Shown: positions 1 to 40,533 of the stretch, piece by piece | How positions within the stretch are numbered: the first letter of the stretch is position 1 | How the letters are laid out: each line of letters begins with the position of its first letter | NCBI GenBank assembly: GCA_024362935.1 | Contig: JANCRA010000007.1 | Coordinates: forward strand, 8,248,503 to 8,312,502 | Direction: 5' to 3' | DNA from: Setophaga petechia | Taxonomy: Eukaryota; Chordata; Aves; Passeriformes; Parulidae | DNA: 64,000 bases | Program-made: the position numbers and the translations under genes | Notes under the pieces: model-generated | The model's input: only the letters and a program-made list of their open reading frames with translations | Told to the model about the DNA's origin: nothing | Database searches by the model: none

Positions 1-3000
1 TCAGTTTTACATTCCCTTCTGATTCTCAAGAAGCTTCTGTTGAACTTCTACAAATGTCTGTAAATTTAAAAGGAAGTTTAGTAATGCCCTTTGGTGTTAT
101 CTGCCTTGGCCCTTGGGGTAGCATGGTCAGAGCACTGCTGCTTTTGCTGCATGGCTGGTGAGCCAGTAGTAGGAAGGTGTAATAGCATCTGCTGCCCTTT
201 GGTAGTTACACACAGCCACTGGCATATTCAATTCCCAGACAAAAACATCATCCACGTGCTGTTAACAGAATGTCACTGGGGTGTGTTGTAGGCCTTCCTG
301 AATGCTGTTTAAAATACAAACAAAAACCACAGAAAAAGTCAATGTTTCTGAACTTAATTCAAATATTAATCAACAGGAATGCTTGTACTTTGAGGGAGTT
401 TAAAGCTTCAGAGGTTTATGTAATCATCTGCTTTAATTTTTGTCACATGGTTTTGTGAGTTTTTCCACACTGAACCTTGTAACTAACCTTGAAATGTGTC
501 TTTGAGAAAGGGTATCCAGTTTTAATTTGAAGACTCTTGAAGAATCACTGTGCTTGGAAAGACTTTGGTGTCCTGCCTCCTGTTCTTCCCATCAATTTCA
601 TCAAGGCTGAGCTGTTGTTTCCTGCTGTGCCTTTTGGCTGGGTTAATGAGTATTCTGAATCCTCTGCTTTCTCCTCACGAAGATACAGGCTGTAACAGGC
701 AACTTTAGTTTACATTGACAAACTAAACTAAGCTCTCAGGCTCTGAGATGCTGGAAATCCAAAGTGTTGAATTATATACGATGCACTGGTCTAGTCTAAA
801 CATCCTTTACTGCTTCAAATTTGCACAAATATTTCTGATAGCTTAATTTGGAACTTTACTTATTTTGTTTTTTTTTTTCATCCAGTGCGGTCAGTTGTCT
901 TTAATGAGCTTGATGCTCTGTGCTTTGGCTATTTTGGCAGAAATAGAGTTGCACACCTGTGCCTTGTTCAGGTCTGATTTGTACTGCTGGGTTGTCCAGT
1001 AGCACTTGACTTAGAGCAGAGAATTAAATTAATTGTGTAGGGAATATTTTAAACAACATCCTGCTTGGTACATGTTGGTGAAATGGAACTTCCCACTGAT
1101 GAGTATTTTTGAGGTCAGCAAGCCACTTTGGAAATCCTGATGTATACTTTATTTTATAGCCATTTTTAAATAATGTTTGGCATGTATTACTAAATCCAAA
1201 ACTCATATGGGTGTCTTATACACACCCTACACCTTTGTGGTTATCTTTATTACAAATAGTCCTTGGCTGAAAGATGAATATTTGCTTATCTGCCACAACT
1301 TGTTCTCTACAAAACCATGCTGAATGACCTGTTTAATGTTTCTGTCCTTTATACTGTAAATTAATTTGTTTGCAGTATTGCCATTGGGTTGATACCAAAC
1401 TCTGATAACCACCTAGTTTTGCTTGCCTTTAAATATTATACAACAACTATACTTTTTTATCAGTTACTTTATATGATGTTCCCATATTTAGTAATGGTGG
1501 AATGTCTTCAGTCAGTAGGCATACTGGTATATTGCTCTGAATTACTTTGGGGATGAAAGTGAAATAAGAACTGAAATTGTAGAGTGCATTTGGGAAATTT
1601 TAATAAGGCAAAGTTCTTGGTATTTCTGTGGGCTTACTATTCTGCATAGAAAGTAATTTTACTTCTTAATTAACTTTCTCATTGAGGTTCTATCATGAAT
1701 TCCATGTTAGAACTGATTTCTAATCAGCTTTTATTTCAAGAATAGTCTATTGTCAGGTTTGAACATTTACTGAGACTAAGGCCCATTCTTCCTTGGAGTA
1801 TCTCCAGTGACTTAAAAGCATTTTGAAGGAGAGGTTGCTTTGGTTTTTACTGCATTTTACATCTAACAACAGGTTTGCTTTCAGCTGAAGAAAAAATAGT
1901 CATATGTGCTCCTGCTGTGTATCTGCCAGACATTTTTAACCATTTTTTTAGTCATCTGCCCAATTGACTGTTGAGTTTTGCATTATTCACATCAGCTGGT
2001 TTAGTAATCAGTACTGAGGTTTTTAGATCTTCTAGTGCTGTTGCTGATCCCAGTATTAGAAAGCTACTATGGACAAGATTGTAGCATAGTTTTCAAATCC
2101 TTCAAGTTCTGTATTTCATTTTAGTTGTGGTTTTGACTTGAATGGAGTTTGAATTTTAATACTGATTTCAAAGGATGAAGGAAAATTATTTCACTTTATT
2201 AAACTCTTTCTTTTTCCAGGATAGGTAGGTGGTCGTCTGTGGTTTTCTTGCACTAGTTAATTCTGTTTACTTGTTCTCATTGCTTGTTTCCTCCTGCTGC
2301 TGATACTGACTTTAAAGTTGAAGCTGCTGTTTCCCATGTTGTTGGTTTTAAGTGTTGGTATACATGGGGTGTATTTTCAGCTACAGACTCTTAGTGCCAA
2401 ATCTCCTTGTAGTAATTCAGCAAATAATGCTGACCTGTGGTGAGCAGGCTTATGCATGTGCTGGAGACTTCACAAAAGGTTTTCTTCCCACTGCCCCTCA
2501 TAAAGTGTGCTGAGGGGGATCCCAGGTGGGGACTGGAAGCATTGCAAGCCACTGAAATGGTGACTCTATGGCAGCTGCAAACAAGATGATCAGGCAGCTG
2601 GGCTTGTGGGGGGCTGCAGGACAATGGAATGCCAGTGTCTCACAAACAGACCTTGAAATGTGATTGAAATGAAGAAATGAGACAGTGCTGTCCTTCACAG
2701 GAATGAAAATTGTCAGCAGTAGACATCTGATACATCTCAGCATAGCCTTGTAAAAACACTGAGAGAAACAGTTGCTTTGCTGCTCTTTTTTGGGCAGGGG
2801 GGTAGGAGGAAGTTGCTGAATTTAGCAGGAGAGCAAGAGGTGAATCCTTTCAGTCTTCTTCTAAAAGAAAAAAAACCCCATAAAATGAAGTAGGAGAATA
2901 GGGACAAAATGTACAAATTGAATTATGCACAGGGTTTGGGGTTTGAACAGAATGAATGGAAAAGAGACAAAGACATGCTCTAGAAGAGAGGTAAAAAATA

Positions 3001-6000
3001 CAGTATAAAGCAAGCTCCCCTGGCTGTGTAACAGGAAATATTCTTGTGATGTCTTGCTTCCAACGCAGCAGCCTGGGGATGGCCAGAAGGGAACATCTCA
3101 AGTTCCTGTTCTCCAGTCAGGTCCTTCTGTCTGACTGAAGATGTGTCTTGACCTTTAATTAGGTAGTCTGTTAGTGTCCCATTTCAATGTATGGGATGGA
3201 GAACAAAGTGAAAATGACAGGCAAGAGAGTTGAGGTGAAATATTCCACAGTAAAAATGTATCTTAAGTGGGGAACTCTGAATTACAGATATGTGGGTTTC
3301 ACATCTTTCTCTGTTGGGTGCAAGGGTTACTTGATAAAAGCTGAAGCAATTTTTATAGAAATATTGAAGCAGTTTCTAATCCTGGCACTTGAGTTGTAAT
3401 TATTTCAATTATTCAGTTAAAATACAGGCATTGTAGGCTAATTGGTGTCTATGGGGACGATCCTTTCAGCTCCTGAGAGTCCTCTATCCCTTCATGCATT
3501 CCCTTGCAGCAGTTTTTTTTCTGGAAAAGTAGGTATTTCCTCAGCTCAGCTGATAGTCTAACTGATGGAGAAACTCTTCAGATAAGGCTTCTCTTCCTCT
3601 CTCAACTCTGAATTTTACTTAGTTTGAAATTTCTGATATTACATGCAGTCTGATCTTAGTTTGGGGAGGGCTTAGTGAGGTGGATGAGAATCTGTTCAGC
3701 CCTGCTGTAGATGGAAACAGCCTAGAAGTGTTCCAGCTGTCTGTAAAGTTTCCTCAAATGCTTTAATTTTTTAAACTGCCTAAAATGTGATGTTTCTGCT
3801 TATTACTGTAAAGCTAAGGCCTTTTTAGTTCCCTTGGTGGTGGTGCTGCTAATCATACTTAGAACTCCTACCACATATATAAATAATTCCCACCATGATA
3901 TGCTTCGGTCCTGAGTGAAAGTATAAATGGTTCTTAACAAGTCAGACATGATAAAACCCAGCAATGTTTAGCATGCCACAGTATGAAGTTATGCTTCTTT
4001 CTGCAACTTACAGCTGAATTTCTACTTTCATCAGGAGGTGGGATTTCCACTTTGTTTTGCTTCATTTTCAAATAAACAGCAAAAGCCACTATTATGAAAT
4101 TTGCAAAATTTAGGGTTTTAGCCACCACTTTTGCAAGAGCTTTAAAGGGTATGTGTTTCTCACATCTGTTAAAAATGAACTGTAGACATTTTGTCATGGC
4201 TCGTGATGCCAGGAATTATTAACTAGGCAAAACCTCTGTCCTCACAGGCCATGAAATCCTGGTTGGGTCAAGAAGAGGGACACTCCCAAAGTCAGTTTCA
4301 CAGAGTAAATTTAACCTGAAATTTAGATATGCAGAAAATCTATTTTCTGTGAATAATGATACATGTAACTGGATTGTCCTTGCTTTGTAAGTGGAAAGTT
4401 GGGTAAGCATTTCCTAAAACTTTCTCTGTGTCAGACCTTCTCCAGTTCTGTATGGGATGAATATTAAAGGATGATTGCTTTCCTCCACATCCTGCAAATC
4501 TCTGTTTGTAGGGGCCAGAGACAGAGAATACAAAGATCAAGGATGTATTTTTTCATATTCCTCATAATATTTTCATACACTACACATTGATAAACTTGTT
4601 TCTTGCCTCAAAAGCCTGGTAAGAGAATGCTCTTTGGAATACTGTGATAGGTACTGTAAGACACCCAAACTGTAGAGAAGGAAAAAAACCCCCAGAAAAC
4701 TACTCAATGACTCCTAGGAGAGATAAGTAGGAACATTTCTTTTTCTGTAATGGAGCTGGAGCTAATGTGCCTTAACAGTGAGTTGGACAGTGTTGTGTCC
4801 ACTTTGTGACTATCTTAGTTTGGTTTAGGAAAAGGTATGATTATAATTAATAACAGGTTTCATCTCCAGCTCTTGTTAATCACTGTGAAAGTGTTTCTCT
4901 AGAAAGTCAGTTTGTGTAAGAGGAAACTGGGGGAGATTTTAACCCTCTTAAGAGGTTGTTTGTGTTGAGTGGCTAAGGGCACCTTGCTGCTGTGGGGAAA
5001 AACATTGCCATCCCTAATGATTTCCTAAGCTGTATTTGATCTCATCATATAAAACAAACAAACAAAATCCCAACAACAGTCCCATTTCCTGCCTCTCCAC
5101 CAGCAAATAAAAAGGGTTCAAGAGTTTTAAAGACAATTAAGAAATTACAGGGTGAGCATGTACAGTTTGAAAACTCCATAAATGGATCTTTATCCGGTGG
5201 TCTTCATCCCTAGTTTTAAAAGAGAACAGGTCAATTGCTGTAGATATACCAGAGGTTATACACACTTGAAAGAAGGATCTACACGTGCTGAAAGCCACTT
5301 TTACCTAGAAGGGAAGGATGATGAGTACACAGGCAGTGGGTGCTCAGGACCCAGTCAAAGTGAGAAAATGTGCAGCCTTCTGCCTGGGAGCAGGGACAGT
5401 CACTGCTAATACCTGTGGTGTGCAGGTGGCACTCCTTGGCACATGCCATGCAGCTGGAAAAAACTGGGTATAACAGAATTACATTTCAACTCTCATTATG
5501 TGCTCTGATGAAGAAAAACATGTTTTTCATATTTACATGCTTGAAATGAGTTACCTGGACTACATGAAGTAGGATTTTCATGGAGGTTGTTGGGGGTGTG
5601 ACTGTTAAATCTCTGTTCAGTGCTTTCACCTGTGCTCTTTTGCCTTTAAGTAGAGAAACAGTTGTGGCTGCTGAGCTACTTGTAACAGGAGTTTGCTGTG
5701 GTTGCATCTTGAGCAGAAGTTTGTTGTTTTAGAACAACTCAGTACCTGTAAGCTGAATATACCTCTGAAGAGAAGCTGGGCATTAAGTTAGTCACCTAAT
5801 AGTCTACTCTTCTGCTAAATCTTTTGCTCTTCCTGCTCTGAAATTTTGGGAGTGTGCTGTTTTGAGTTTCCTAATTGGTCAGTTCAGCAAAATGAATTAG
5901 TTAATGTGTGGTTACATTGAAGGTAAATGTTGATTTATCAGTGGGCAGAAAATAGACTAAAAAGCATTTAAAATATGTTAATTTAAGAAGTGTTTATGCA

Positions 6001-6927
6001 TTCGACATCTGATATCAGAATAATTTGTACTGGGGTGCTACATTCCTTGTAGGTCCTAGCACTAATGGTGGTGTTGCTGAGATTTAAGGTGTTGTTATTA
6101 GTTTCTAAGTAGCATAATAACTGGATTTAACTAAATTTGAGTATTGTAGATGCAGGTCAAATAAACCACAGCTTTTTAAGATGTATGGTTATTCCAATGA
6201 TCACATAAGCTGTGGAAAATTATTAACATATGCTGCTTCCAACAAAACAGTGTATGCTACTAGATTAGAGCAAAATGATCCTTTTTCTGTCTTTCACATT
6301 GACAAGTCTGTGCATTTGAAAATTCAGACAAACTGAACATAAAAGTACAAATCTTGCTATGTGTACATGTGCATCTTTGTGATGTTTTTCAGCATTTTTT
6401 ATATTGAGGTTGAGCTAAAGCAAAACCTATTCCATGTGCTTCTGTTTCCCATTTGTTTTGCACTATTAATTAACTAGCAAACTTTCCAGTGCAAAAAATC
6501 CAGCAGTAAAACAGCAGTGCAGTTAGAAGTCAAAGAGTAAAACAAAAATTTCTTTCTAGTAGTCACCAGTAAAGGATTAATAGAGAGAGGTATCTCAAAC
6601 TTTGGTTCAGAGTTTGCTGTGACAGTGTAGCTGTATTTTCCATATTAGCTGTCTTTGTCAATGCAAATCTTCAGCTGGGTACAAACTAGCAAAGGTGGGG
6701 AAGTCTCTAGAAAAGCACCATCTTCTGGAAGAGATGTGCTGCTGAAGCTTTGTGCTGGGAAGGGTCCCTTGCCTGTGCTGGGCTGATGGAGGTGTCTCTC
6801 AGGGTCCCATTCTTGGTGCCTTCCTGGCTGTGATTGCATGTGCAGTCATTACAGCCCTTCTGAGGAACATTTCATGTGCATTTTGAAGCAGTATTTGCTT
6901 GTATGCAATGAACTTGAGGACTTAGGG
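1..6927 (+). other. CCDC6 intron 1, 5' part seen here
   Basis: AT-rich intronic DNA without a recognisable exon or conserved protein. All open frames are short and random in composition. It contains an (AAAC)n-like patch near 5050 and scattered A/T tracts. Intron 1 is the interval broken in human CCDC6-RET (RET/PTC1) rearrangements. No full transposable element was recognised by eye. Confidence 0.8.
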
Positions 6928-7033
6928 GCACTGACTTCCAGGGCATGTGTAAAGTAAGTATCATGTATATAAGCATGATATTATATCCTTATAAACATGG
7001 TACTTACTTTACACATGCTCTGGAAGTCAGTGC
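6928..7033. repeat. Near-perfect 46-bp inverted repeat with 14-nt loop (long hairpin)
   Basis: The left arm, 6928-6973 (gcactgacttccagggcatg and onward), is the reverse complement of the right arm, 6988-7033, at 43 of 46 positions. Two of the three differences become G-U pairs in RNA, so a + strand transcript would form a 46-bp stem with one internal mismatch and a 14-nt loop (6974-6987). No obvious target-site duplication flanks it. Possibilities: a foldback/MITE-like DNA element, a young microRNA or endo-siRNA precursor, or a recent inverted duplication. It lies in the sense orientation of CCDC6 intron 1 and would be transcribed with the gene. Confidence 0.95.
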
Positions 7034-10000
7034 TGCTGAAAATGCAGCAGGTGTAGGAAATGTGTGCTGCTTGTGCAGCCATGGGACAGAGGAAGGGCCT
7101 CATGAAACAGAGCCATTTGGAAAGGTCTGCAGGCTAGATTTAATTTTCCTGCTGGGTCATTCCTGCCTTGGCCTGTGACTTCTCTTGGCTCAGGTTACAG
7201 CTCTTGTGTGCTGGAAGCAGAGACTCCAGCCCTGATAACAGTCTGGGAGCTTGTTCTACATGATGATGTTTAAGTGAATGAAAAATAAGAGCTATAAAGC
7301 ATGTGTCTAATGAATAGTCAGATTCTTAAGGTTGCCATGTTGAGTGTTCAGGATAGGAAGTGTTTAGCATGTGCTTGTACAGCCCTGATACTTTTTCCTT
7401 TATGGTGCTTTTTTACCATATAATCTTTAGTTACATTAAGATTGCATAGCAATATGTGGTCATGGTTAAAATGGTCAGTAAAAGTTATTGATACATTTTT
7501 CTGGGCTCTATCTTGACATTTTGTCAGTCACAGAGAGTGTGGCTTTTTCACACGCTGCATTTTTATTAACTACTTAATGTGCCAGTATTTTGATATAATA
7601 AAAGCTCTTGAAGGGAGTATACTATTTTTTCTATTTTGAAGAAAGCTGTTTATTTTTCAATTATGTAAGTAAATTCAGGAATTGATTGTATTAATTATGA
7701 AATTCATATAGCTTGTTACGCTTAGTTTGTAATTAGCCAAATGCATTCAATTTATAAATATTTATGCTTGTCAAATGTGCTTGTTTTCATAACCTGCTTA
7801 TTTCATTTTTACCACTTGTGTGTTTCAGTTGTGCAAGGGTTTCAGGTCAACATCAAAATGCAGAGAAGGAAGTGTGTGCAATGGGATTCATATCATCAAA
7901 CAATTTACTTCATTGCTGATGCTGAGATTATTCAGCATGAAAGAATACCAGTGACTTTTGTGTTTAGGAAGCTGGTCACTTCTGAGAGCTTTTCTCAAGT
8001 GCTCCTCCCAAACCACAAAATGTGTGCACCTGAGTTTTTGAGAGAAGATCCCCACCAGGCTGCACGAGCAATGTTGAACTGAAAACATTTGACTGTGGCT
8101 AAAACTGACTTGGGAGAAAAATGCATTTCTTATGTTGTTTGAGTCAGCTCATCTCTCTAGTCAGTGTGCATCTGCTGTGGATTTTGTGGCCATGTGTTGG
8201 ATCACTTGCTGGGCATCGAGGGAAGAGCTTGCTGTGCCTGGAGCTGGCAGCAGCAGTGCTGTGACAGAGGCGTTTGACATGTCTGGCCAAAACCTGATTG
8301 ACCTTTTACAGAGGAGAGGGGTGGGGGATGAAGGGGACAGAGACTTTCCTACTATAAATGGAGGTTAAAAGGAACTGTATTTTAATACTTTAAAATGTAG
8401 CTTATCATAGAGTTATTCCTTTATTATTACAGTAATAATTTGTATTATTATTATAATAAAAACATATATTTTTTGTCTCCTCTTGCAGCAGAATTCATCT
8501 ACTAAATAGCTGTAATATAATAGGACTTGTGCTTTGAAGCAATTCTGCTTCAGTGCTTTAATGTTACACAGTAGGTAATGTTAAAAGTAGTTGAAGTTCT
8601 CAGGATGAGTTTCAATAATGAATTTCTTTCTTCCTTAGTGTATTTGGAAAATAACTTTTGGTAAGCCTGGAAGTTTGTGATTTTTCTGGTGGAGGGTGGT
8701 GTCTGTTTATTTGTTTATTTGTTTTTAGAAGCCAACCAGCCAAAAAAATGCTTTCCTCCTACACTACCAGGTCTGTGTTTTTAAAAAAAAAAAATCAGTC
8801 CTGCAGCTTGGGGTCCTGAAGGAGCCATTCAGAGGTATGAGTGCTTGTTGGGGGTTTCTAGGAAATACTGTATGCCCAAAGATAAAAATGCATGGCTCTT
8901 TCTATTGCTCTCCTACTCCTGAAAACTCATCTTAAAGAAGGGAGAAGAAAAAGAAAAAGGTACTTTTATGTCAGAACAGAGGAAATTACCCTGGGGGTTT
9001 GTCACAGATTAGACAGGAAATCACACTACAAATTGACCCCAGAACTTGAATTCCAGCTCACCACTTCAACCACAAGAGCATTCACTCTTTTCTCTCAGTC
9101 AGGCCACCCAGCTGAAAGAAATACCTTTCCTTGGGTGAGGGGAAAGCTGTGCCCAAGTAATTTCTGGGGCTTGGCTGGGAATTCCTTGTCCTTCAGCCCT
9201 TCCAGGCAGGAGTGTGCTGCTGGGCACTCGCTGCAGTTGGCAGTAGTGGGAGTTCTCTGAGTTGCTGTTGACTTCTGTTCTTGTGGTGGTTCATGTTTCT
9301 CACTGTCTGTAAGGCACATTGCATGCACTGTGGTCATTTCAGATGCAGCTGGAAGGTTTGTAGGAAAAAAACTGCATTGTAAAAGTCTCTCCTGTAAGGG
9401 AACAATGTCAGCTCGCTGGAATGTTTATTGCATTTGTAGTTTTCTGTGTCATCTTAACCTGGTGCCAGAAAGTATGGCCAGAGCAGTCACTAGTACTGAG
9501 AGAGGAGGAGTGTGACTTCAGGAGATTTGGGAAGCTTAGGTTTTATTTTATGCAAGAACTGCATATTCAAAAATCATGTCATTGTAGCTTCTTGCACTTG
9601 TCACCCTGTTTACCTCATCCTATTAAGCAGAACTTTTGGGAGGGCTGCTTTCTGCAGTGACAGCTTTAGTTCAGTGTAACATGTGCAGTAACTGAGATCA
9701 TCTCTTCCCGAAGCTGTCCCAACCCTCCAGTCTATATTCAGTAGCAAAGATTGAGTTTCTTGTGGCAGATTAAACTGCTCTTCAGCTCCATCTACAGGGT
9801 TACAAACTGCACCAGGAAAAGTTGGATGAAAGGTAAAGAGGTCATGGTGGCTCTTGACATAAAGGTGAAAGGCCTTCAAGGGTGGATTAGATCAAAACAA
9901 TGCTTGGTAGGCTGTTTCCAGTAAGATCCCCTGAAATCTTGTGTCACCTTCACCCTGGGTGCTGCTGGAGACAGCCTGCAGGCTGGGCATGCCTGGCATC

Positions 10001-12463
10001 TGCCTTGTGTGGGTGCCCGGGGCAGTTTCTGAAATGTTTACTGCTGAAATTGTCTGAAATGACACCTGACACTAAAATGCAAGAACATGTTCATGTCAGG
10101 TCACTGATAATGTGCTGATACTGATTACAGAGCAGGTAGTAATTGCATTGCTGAACTTGCTTGCTCTGCAGTATCAGGAAGGCTTGTGAGGCTTTTAGAA
10201 GAGCTAGTGGTGGGGGGGAAGGGATTTTTTAAAGGTTTTTTTGTTATACTTTATTTTTTATGTGACTGTGTGTAAGCTGTTGCCTCATCAGAAGTACTGA
10301 ATTTTGCTGCTTCATGTAATACAGTGCCACTAGAGCAGTGTGGTCAGTGTATGGGGCAGTGATACAGAAAAAGAGCATCCCACTAGAAACAGAAGCTGCT
10401 GCTGGTGCTAGAACCAAGAGAGCAAAGGGAAATTCAGCAGTGTGAACCTGGTCTGCTAAAGGTGTATTTGCAAGAGGAACTGAGAGAAGGAAAGTGTATT
10501 TTAATGGCAAACCTTCCAATTTATAGAAGTATATGCAGCATGTGAAAAAAGAACTTTAGTGCAGCTCACTTCCTAATATGATACTTGGTTACTGCGTGAA
10601 GCTTAGGAAAATATGTTTCTTAGTTCTTTTAAAATTACTTGAAATTTAAGCTCACAGGAACAGATTTTTATGGCACTTCATGCATCAGCTCTACTAGTGA
10701 TCAGGATTTCACAAGCATCTGCAATAAAAATAATAGGATTTGTCTTCCTCAAAAGTGTAAGAGGTTTTTTGTGGTTTATATGCATGAGGTGCTTTTTATC
10801 TCCCTCTTCATTCTTGATTTCCTGCAAAGTAACATGATAGCCCTTGCATTTATAGTCTTGACCACAATAATTAGAGATTTTCCTTAGTGGATGCATCCAT
10901 GGAATGCTCCAAGTTAGCTGTGCATGGAGTTCTGAGACATGGAAGACAGGTGGATATGTCTGTAGTTGTGCAGAAAATCTGTGGTGAAAGTAGATTGCTT
11001 GTTTCAGGTTTCCAGAGATTGACTGATCAGGTGTTATCATTTTGTATCACTCACTGCCTTAGCAATTTATTTTGTAATATGGTACACAGAGTAAATGGCT
11101 GTTAGTATTTTTGCATGTCAAGTGTGATATGGATAACAGAGGAAAACCAGGAACTCTATACCCTTGTAGAAGACCTAGCATTTCTGATTTCTGTATTTTG
11201 TTTCTCTTTTTTTTTTGTTTTTGCTGATGATATGAGGCCTCTTTTCAAATACAGATACTTAATAAAAGGACAGGTTATCCCTTTGGAAAAAGGGATTGTG
11301 TATTCACATCCAGAAAAATCAGTTTGATTATTGGCTAAATGAGTAACAGATTTCAAGACTTTAGGCAATATTAGGGTAAACATGAATTTTCCTATTACTT
11401 GAGATAATTTAACTATCACCAATTAATGAGTAACAAGATAAAGGGCAAGTTTCAGTATGAAATTTAGAAGAAATGTGGTAACGAATTATGTGGTTTGTAC
11501 CTAGTCTAAATAAGTGTCTGATGTTTTTCAGTTACAATGTTAGTGTTGAAAGTGCTGACCTATGGGTAATTCAATGGACATTCATTGTATTCAGTGTGCT
11601 GTGTGGATGTGTGGGGCTCACAGTTTGTGTGCAGATGTGCAGGGTTGCTGCTGTTCAGTTGAGAAATGCATTCTTTGTGTAGGGGAGGCAGATTTATCCT
11701 GCCCACCTTTCCCAGAGCCTCTCCTGCAGGCTGTGGGCACAGCGTTGTTGCAGGGCAGTTGTTGAGCAGGCACAGACCAGCGCTGCTCGCCCTGTTCTGT
11801 GTGCCAGCTGGGGAGAGAGATGCAGGAAAGGACAGAGGAGGAAGGGAAAGGCTTGGTTCCTGGGTGTCTCCTCAGCCTGTGCTGGCCTGCTGCCTGGCCT
11901 CATGGGCTCCAGAGGGGCATGGGCCAGGCCAGGGAGCTTGGCAGCTTGTGCTCCTGTTGGCCTGAGCACCAGCGTTAATGTGACACCAGGATCTGGCAGA
12001 GAGTCCTGTGCAGGCTCAGTGCTGTAATAATGTGATTTTAGAGCTTTTGACTGGTGCAAAGCATGAACAGAACAAATCTGTGCAAGTTACACATAATAGA
12101 AATCAAAGCAGAAACACCCTCATTCTTTTGTTTTTCAGAACCAAGTGCTTTCTAATTTAATTTTAGGTAAGCTTGGTCTGTGTTACTGTCTTCTGTTGTC
12201 TGAAGCGTTGAAAAACAGACACAAGTAGAAATCCTATGTAGTGAAGGCAGTGGAGGAGTTGATTTTGGAACAGTATGCATGAATTTTAATGATTTGAGGA
12301 CAATGAGCCCTTGCAATTTGACTTGTTTACTCTGTTCTGGAATGTCTCTGAAGACATAAGATGGTTAGTAGCTCTGAGTAAAGCCACATTTAGAAGCTGA
12401 TAGATGATGTTATTCACATCAGTTAGATTCCAGGAGTTTTAATCCGTTGAGATGTGAGCTGAC

Positions 12464-12489
12464 AATGTAACATTTCTTCATGTTACATT
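12464..12489. repeat. Short perfect hairpin (10-bp arms)
   Basis: aatgtaacat at 12464-12473 and atgttacatt at 12480-12489 are exact reverse complements around a 6-nt loop. The length is small enough to be chance in 64 kb, and no function is assigned. Confidence 0.8.
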
Positions 12490-13465
12490 TTCTCTTGGAC
12501 AAATCTCTATTTTCTTGATGTGACAGATAATAATACCACTGCTGAACATGCTGGAGTAGCTGTTCTCTGCTGTGGAGATGCAGTACATTAGAGAGGAGGT
12601 GTGCAGGACCTAGGCTGCTAAGCCAGCAAACTCTGCCTGACCTGGCTTTTTCTTCTTTTTCTTTGTTTTGTATTGTTTGTTGGTTTTTTTTTTCCAATTG
12701 GGTTTGTACCAGCTCTGGTGGTGACAGGGAGAAGGGAGCTAGATCATAGGAAAGGGCTGTGTAAAGAAAGTAGAGATGGAAGAAGGCAGAGACAAAGATG
12801 TGAAGAGAAGGACTTGATGGAATGAGGACTCAACTGAGAAATTTCCAAACCACTGCTTTAGATTTTATGATATTGGTGATACCATGAGAAAATTTGTAAT
12901 TGTCCTGTTGTTTCACCAAATTGAAAGACAGTTATGTTCTTTAATTAACTGTTCTCCTAGATGTTGAAGGTGTCTAAGTAATTGGCTCTTGGACCACTAG
13001 GGAATATATCATTCCAGTTAAAAGATCACTGACATAATGAAATCTTTCAAGCATTTTCCAGTGTACAATAAGTATAAAGAGATTGTTATTTTGGCACATT
13101 TTGGCCAGAGGATTATGGAAGATAAGATTTCAGTAATGTGTCTGTTTCTGTTTTTAAATTTTCCTCTCTCTAAGTTTACTGAAATAAAGCTTGCAGAATG
13201 TTTGCATAAGCTGTAAGCTGGTGTAATTTTATTAGAATCAGGGCCAAACACATATGTGCTGTTCAAATCATGGGTTTTATTGCAGGGAATAAAATCACTC
13301 CTAACACTAACTTGCCTCATTGGTTAGATGCAGTATTTCTGTCATTTGGTTGTTCTAGGCTTTGAACTGTGGCATTAAGAGTTGGCTCTACCAATTTGTA
13401 CTTGTGATCATTCATTTGGCCATATGAAATACCCTTCTTGGCCTTTCAGAGCAGGCTTTTAAAAG

Positions 13466-13497
13466 ATCACTTTTATGTTCCATTTATCACTTTTATG
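13466..13497. repeat. Direct repeat, 12 bp, period 20
   Basis: atcacttttatg occurs at 13466-13477 and again at 13486-13497. A minor local duplication in intron 1. Confidence 0.8.
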
Positions 13498-14199
13498 CTT
13501 AAAAACCATACAAACATCTGAACTGTAGGGAATGCAAGAGAGCAGTGTCCCAGGCTGGCTTTCTGTGGAGCTGGGCAGGGTGCAGTAAGCTGAAATGGAA
13601 ATTGTCACTTCTAGTAATTCTGCATGGAGAAGATTTCCAGAGTAGCTTGGGGTAAAGCTACCCCATGGCATTCCTGTGAGTTGCTGTTGTATTTAGTGGA
13701 GTAGCAGTTGTGAGGAGTGCCACAGCTGTTTTCCTGGTGGAGGGGTGGGAATTCCCGTGAGAGGAGCTGTGCTGCCCTTGGCTCTGCATATCAGGGTGAA
13801 AGAAGAGGAGCATTATTTGACCCCTGGAAAGCAGAGCTCAGTCTAAGGGATCTGAGAAGGGGGCACAGTGGTGCATGCAGCAGTCTGAGCTGTGCTTCAG
13901 CCTGTAATGGAGAACATTTAGACAGGAGCTCCTTTTCAGGCTTAGAGCAGGTAAAAATAGTTGTCTGAATCTGTGATGCTTTTACAAAGTTTGTAAGGTC
14001 GAGGATTTTGTGCATTTGGGTGGGAGGAGGCCATTTTAAAGCACCAGTGCAGTTTCTCAAGTCAAAAGGTTGAAAACAAAAAATGAAAAAAGGTGCTATA
14101 ACATTATAAAAGGAGTTGGTAACAGCACTTAGGTCCAGCCTACAGGCCTCCAGGATGATAGGCATTTAAAGGGGAATGGAATAATTGCAGCTGTTTTGA

Positions 14200-40325
<26,126 letters not shown>

Positions 40326-40533
40326 TGCATGTGCTCTGCAGTCTCTATGTCAGAAGTGGACTCATAACACGGAGCAGTTTACTAAAAGCCAAAGGCTTAC
40401 TTGGCATATTTGGATTTGACTTATTTGCACTGAGGTTATATAGGCTTCACTGTTAATTGTGTTGTAAACGTTTGTATAAAATGCAGCCAGTGTTGTGGGT
40501 CTACAACACTAACTTAACAAAGTTTTCCATCAG

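Noticed and set aside
11666..12059. Overlapping open frames of 99 and 121 codons on opposite strands in intron 1
   Set aside because: They sit in a slightly G+C-richer patch. Both strands are open, with no splice signals or homology.
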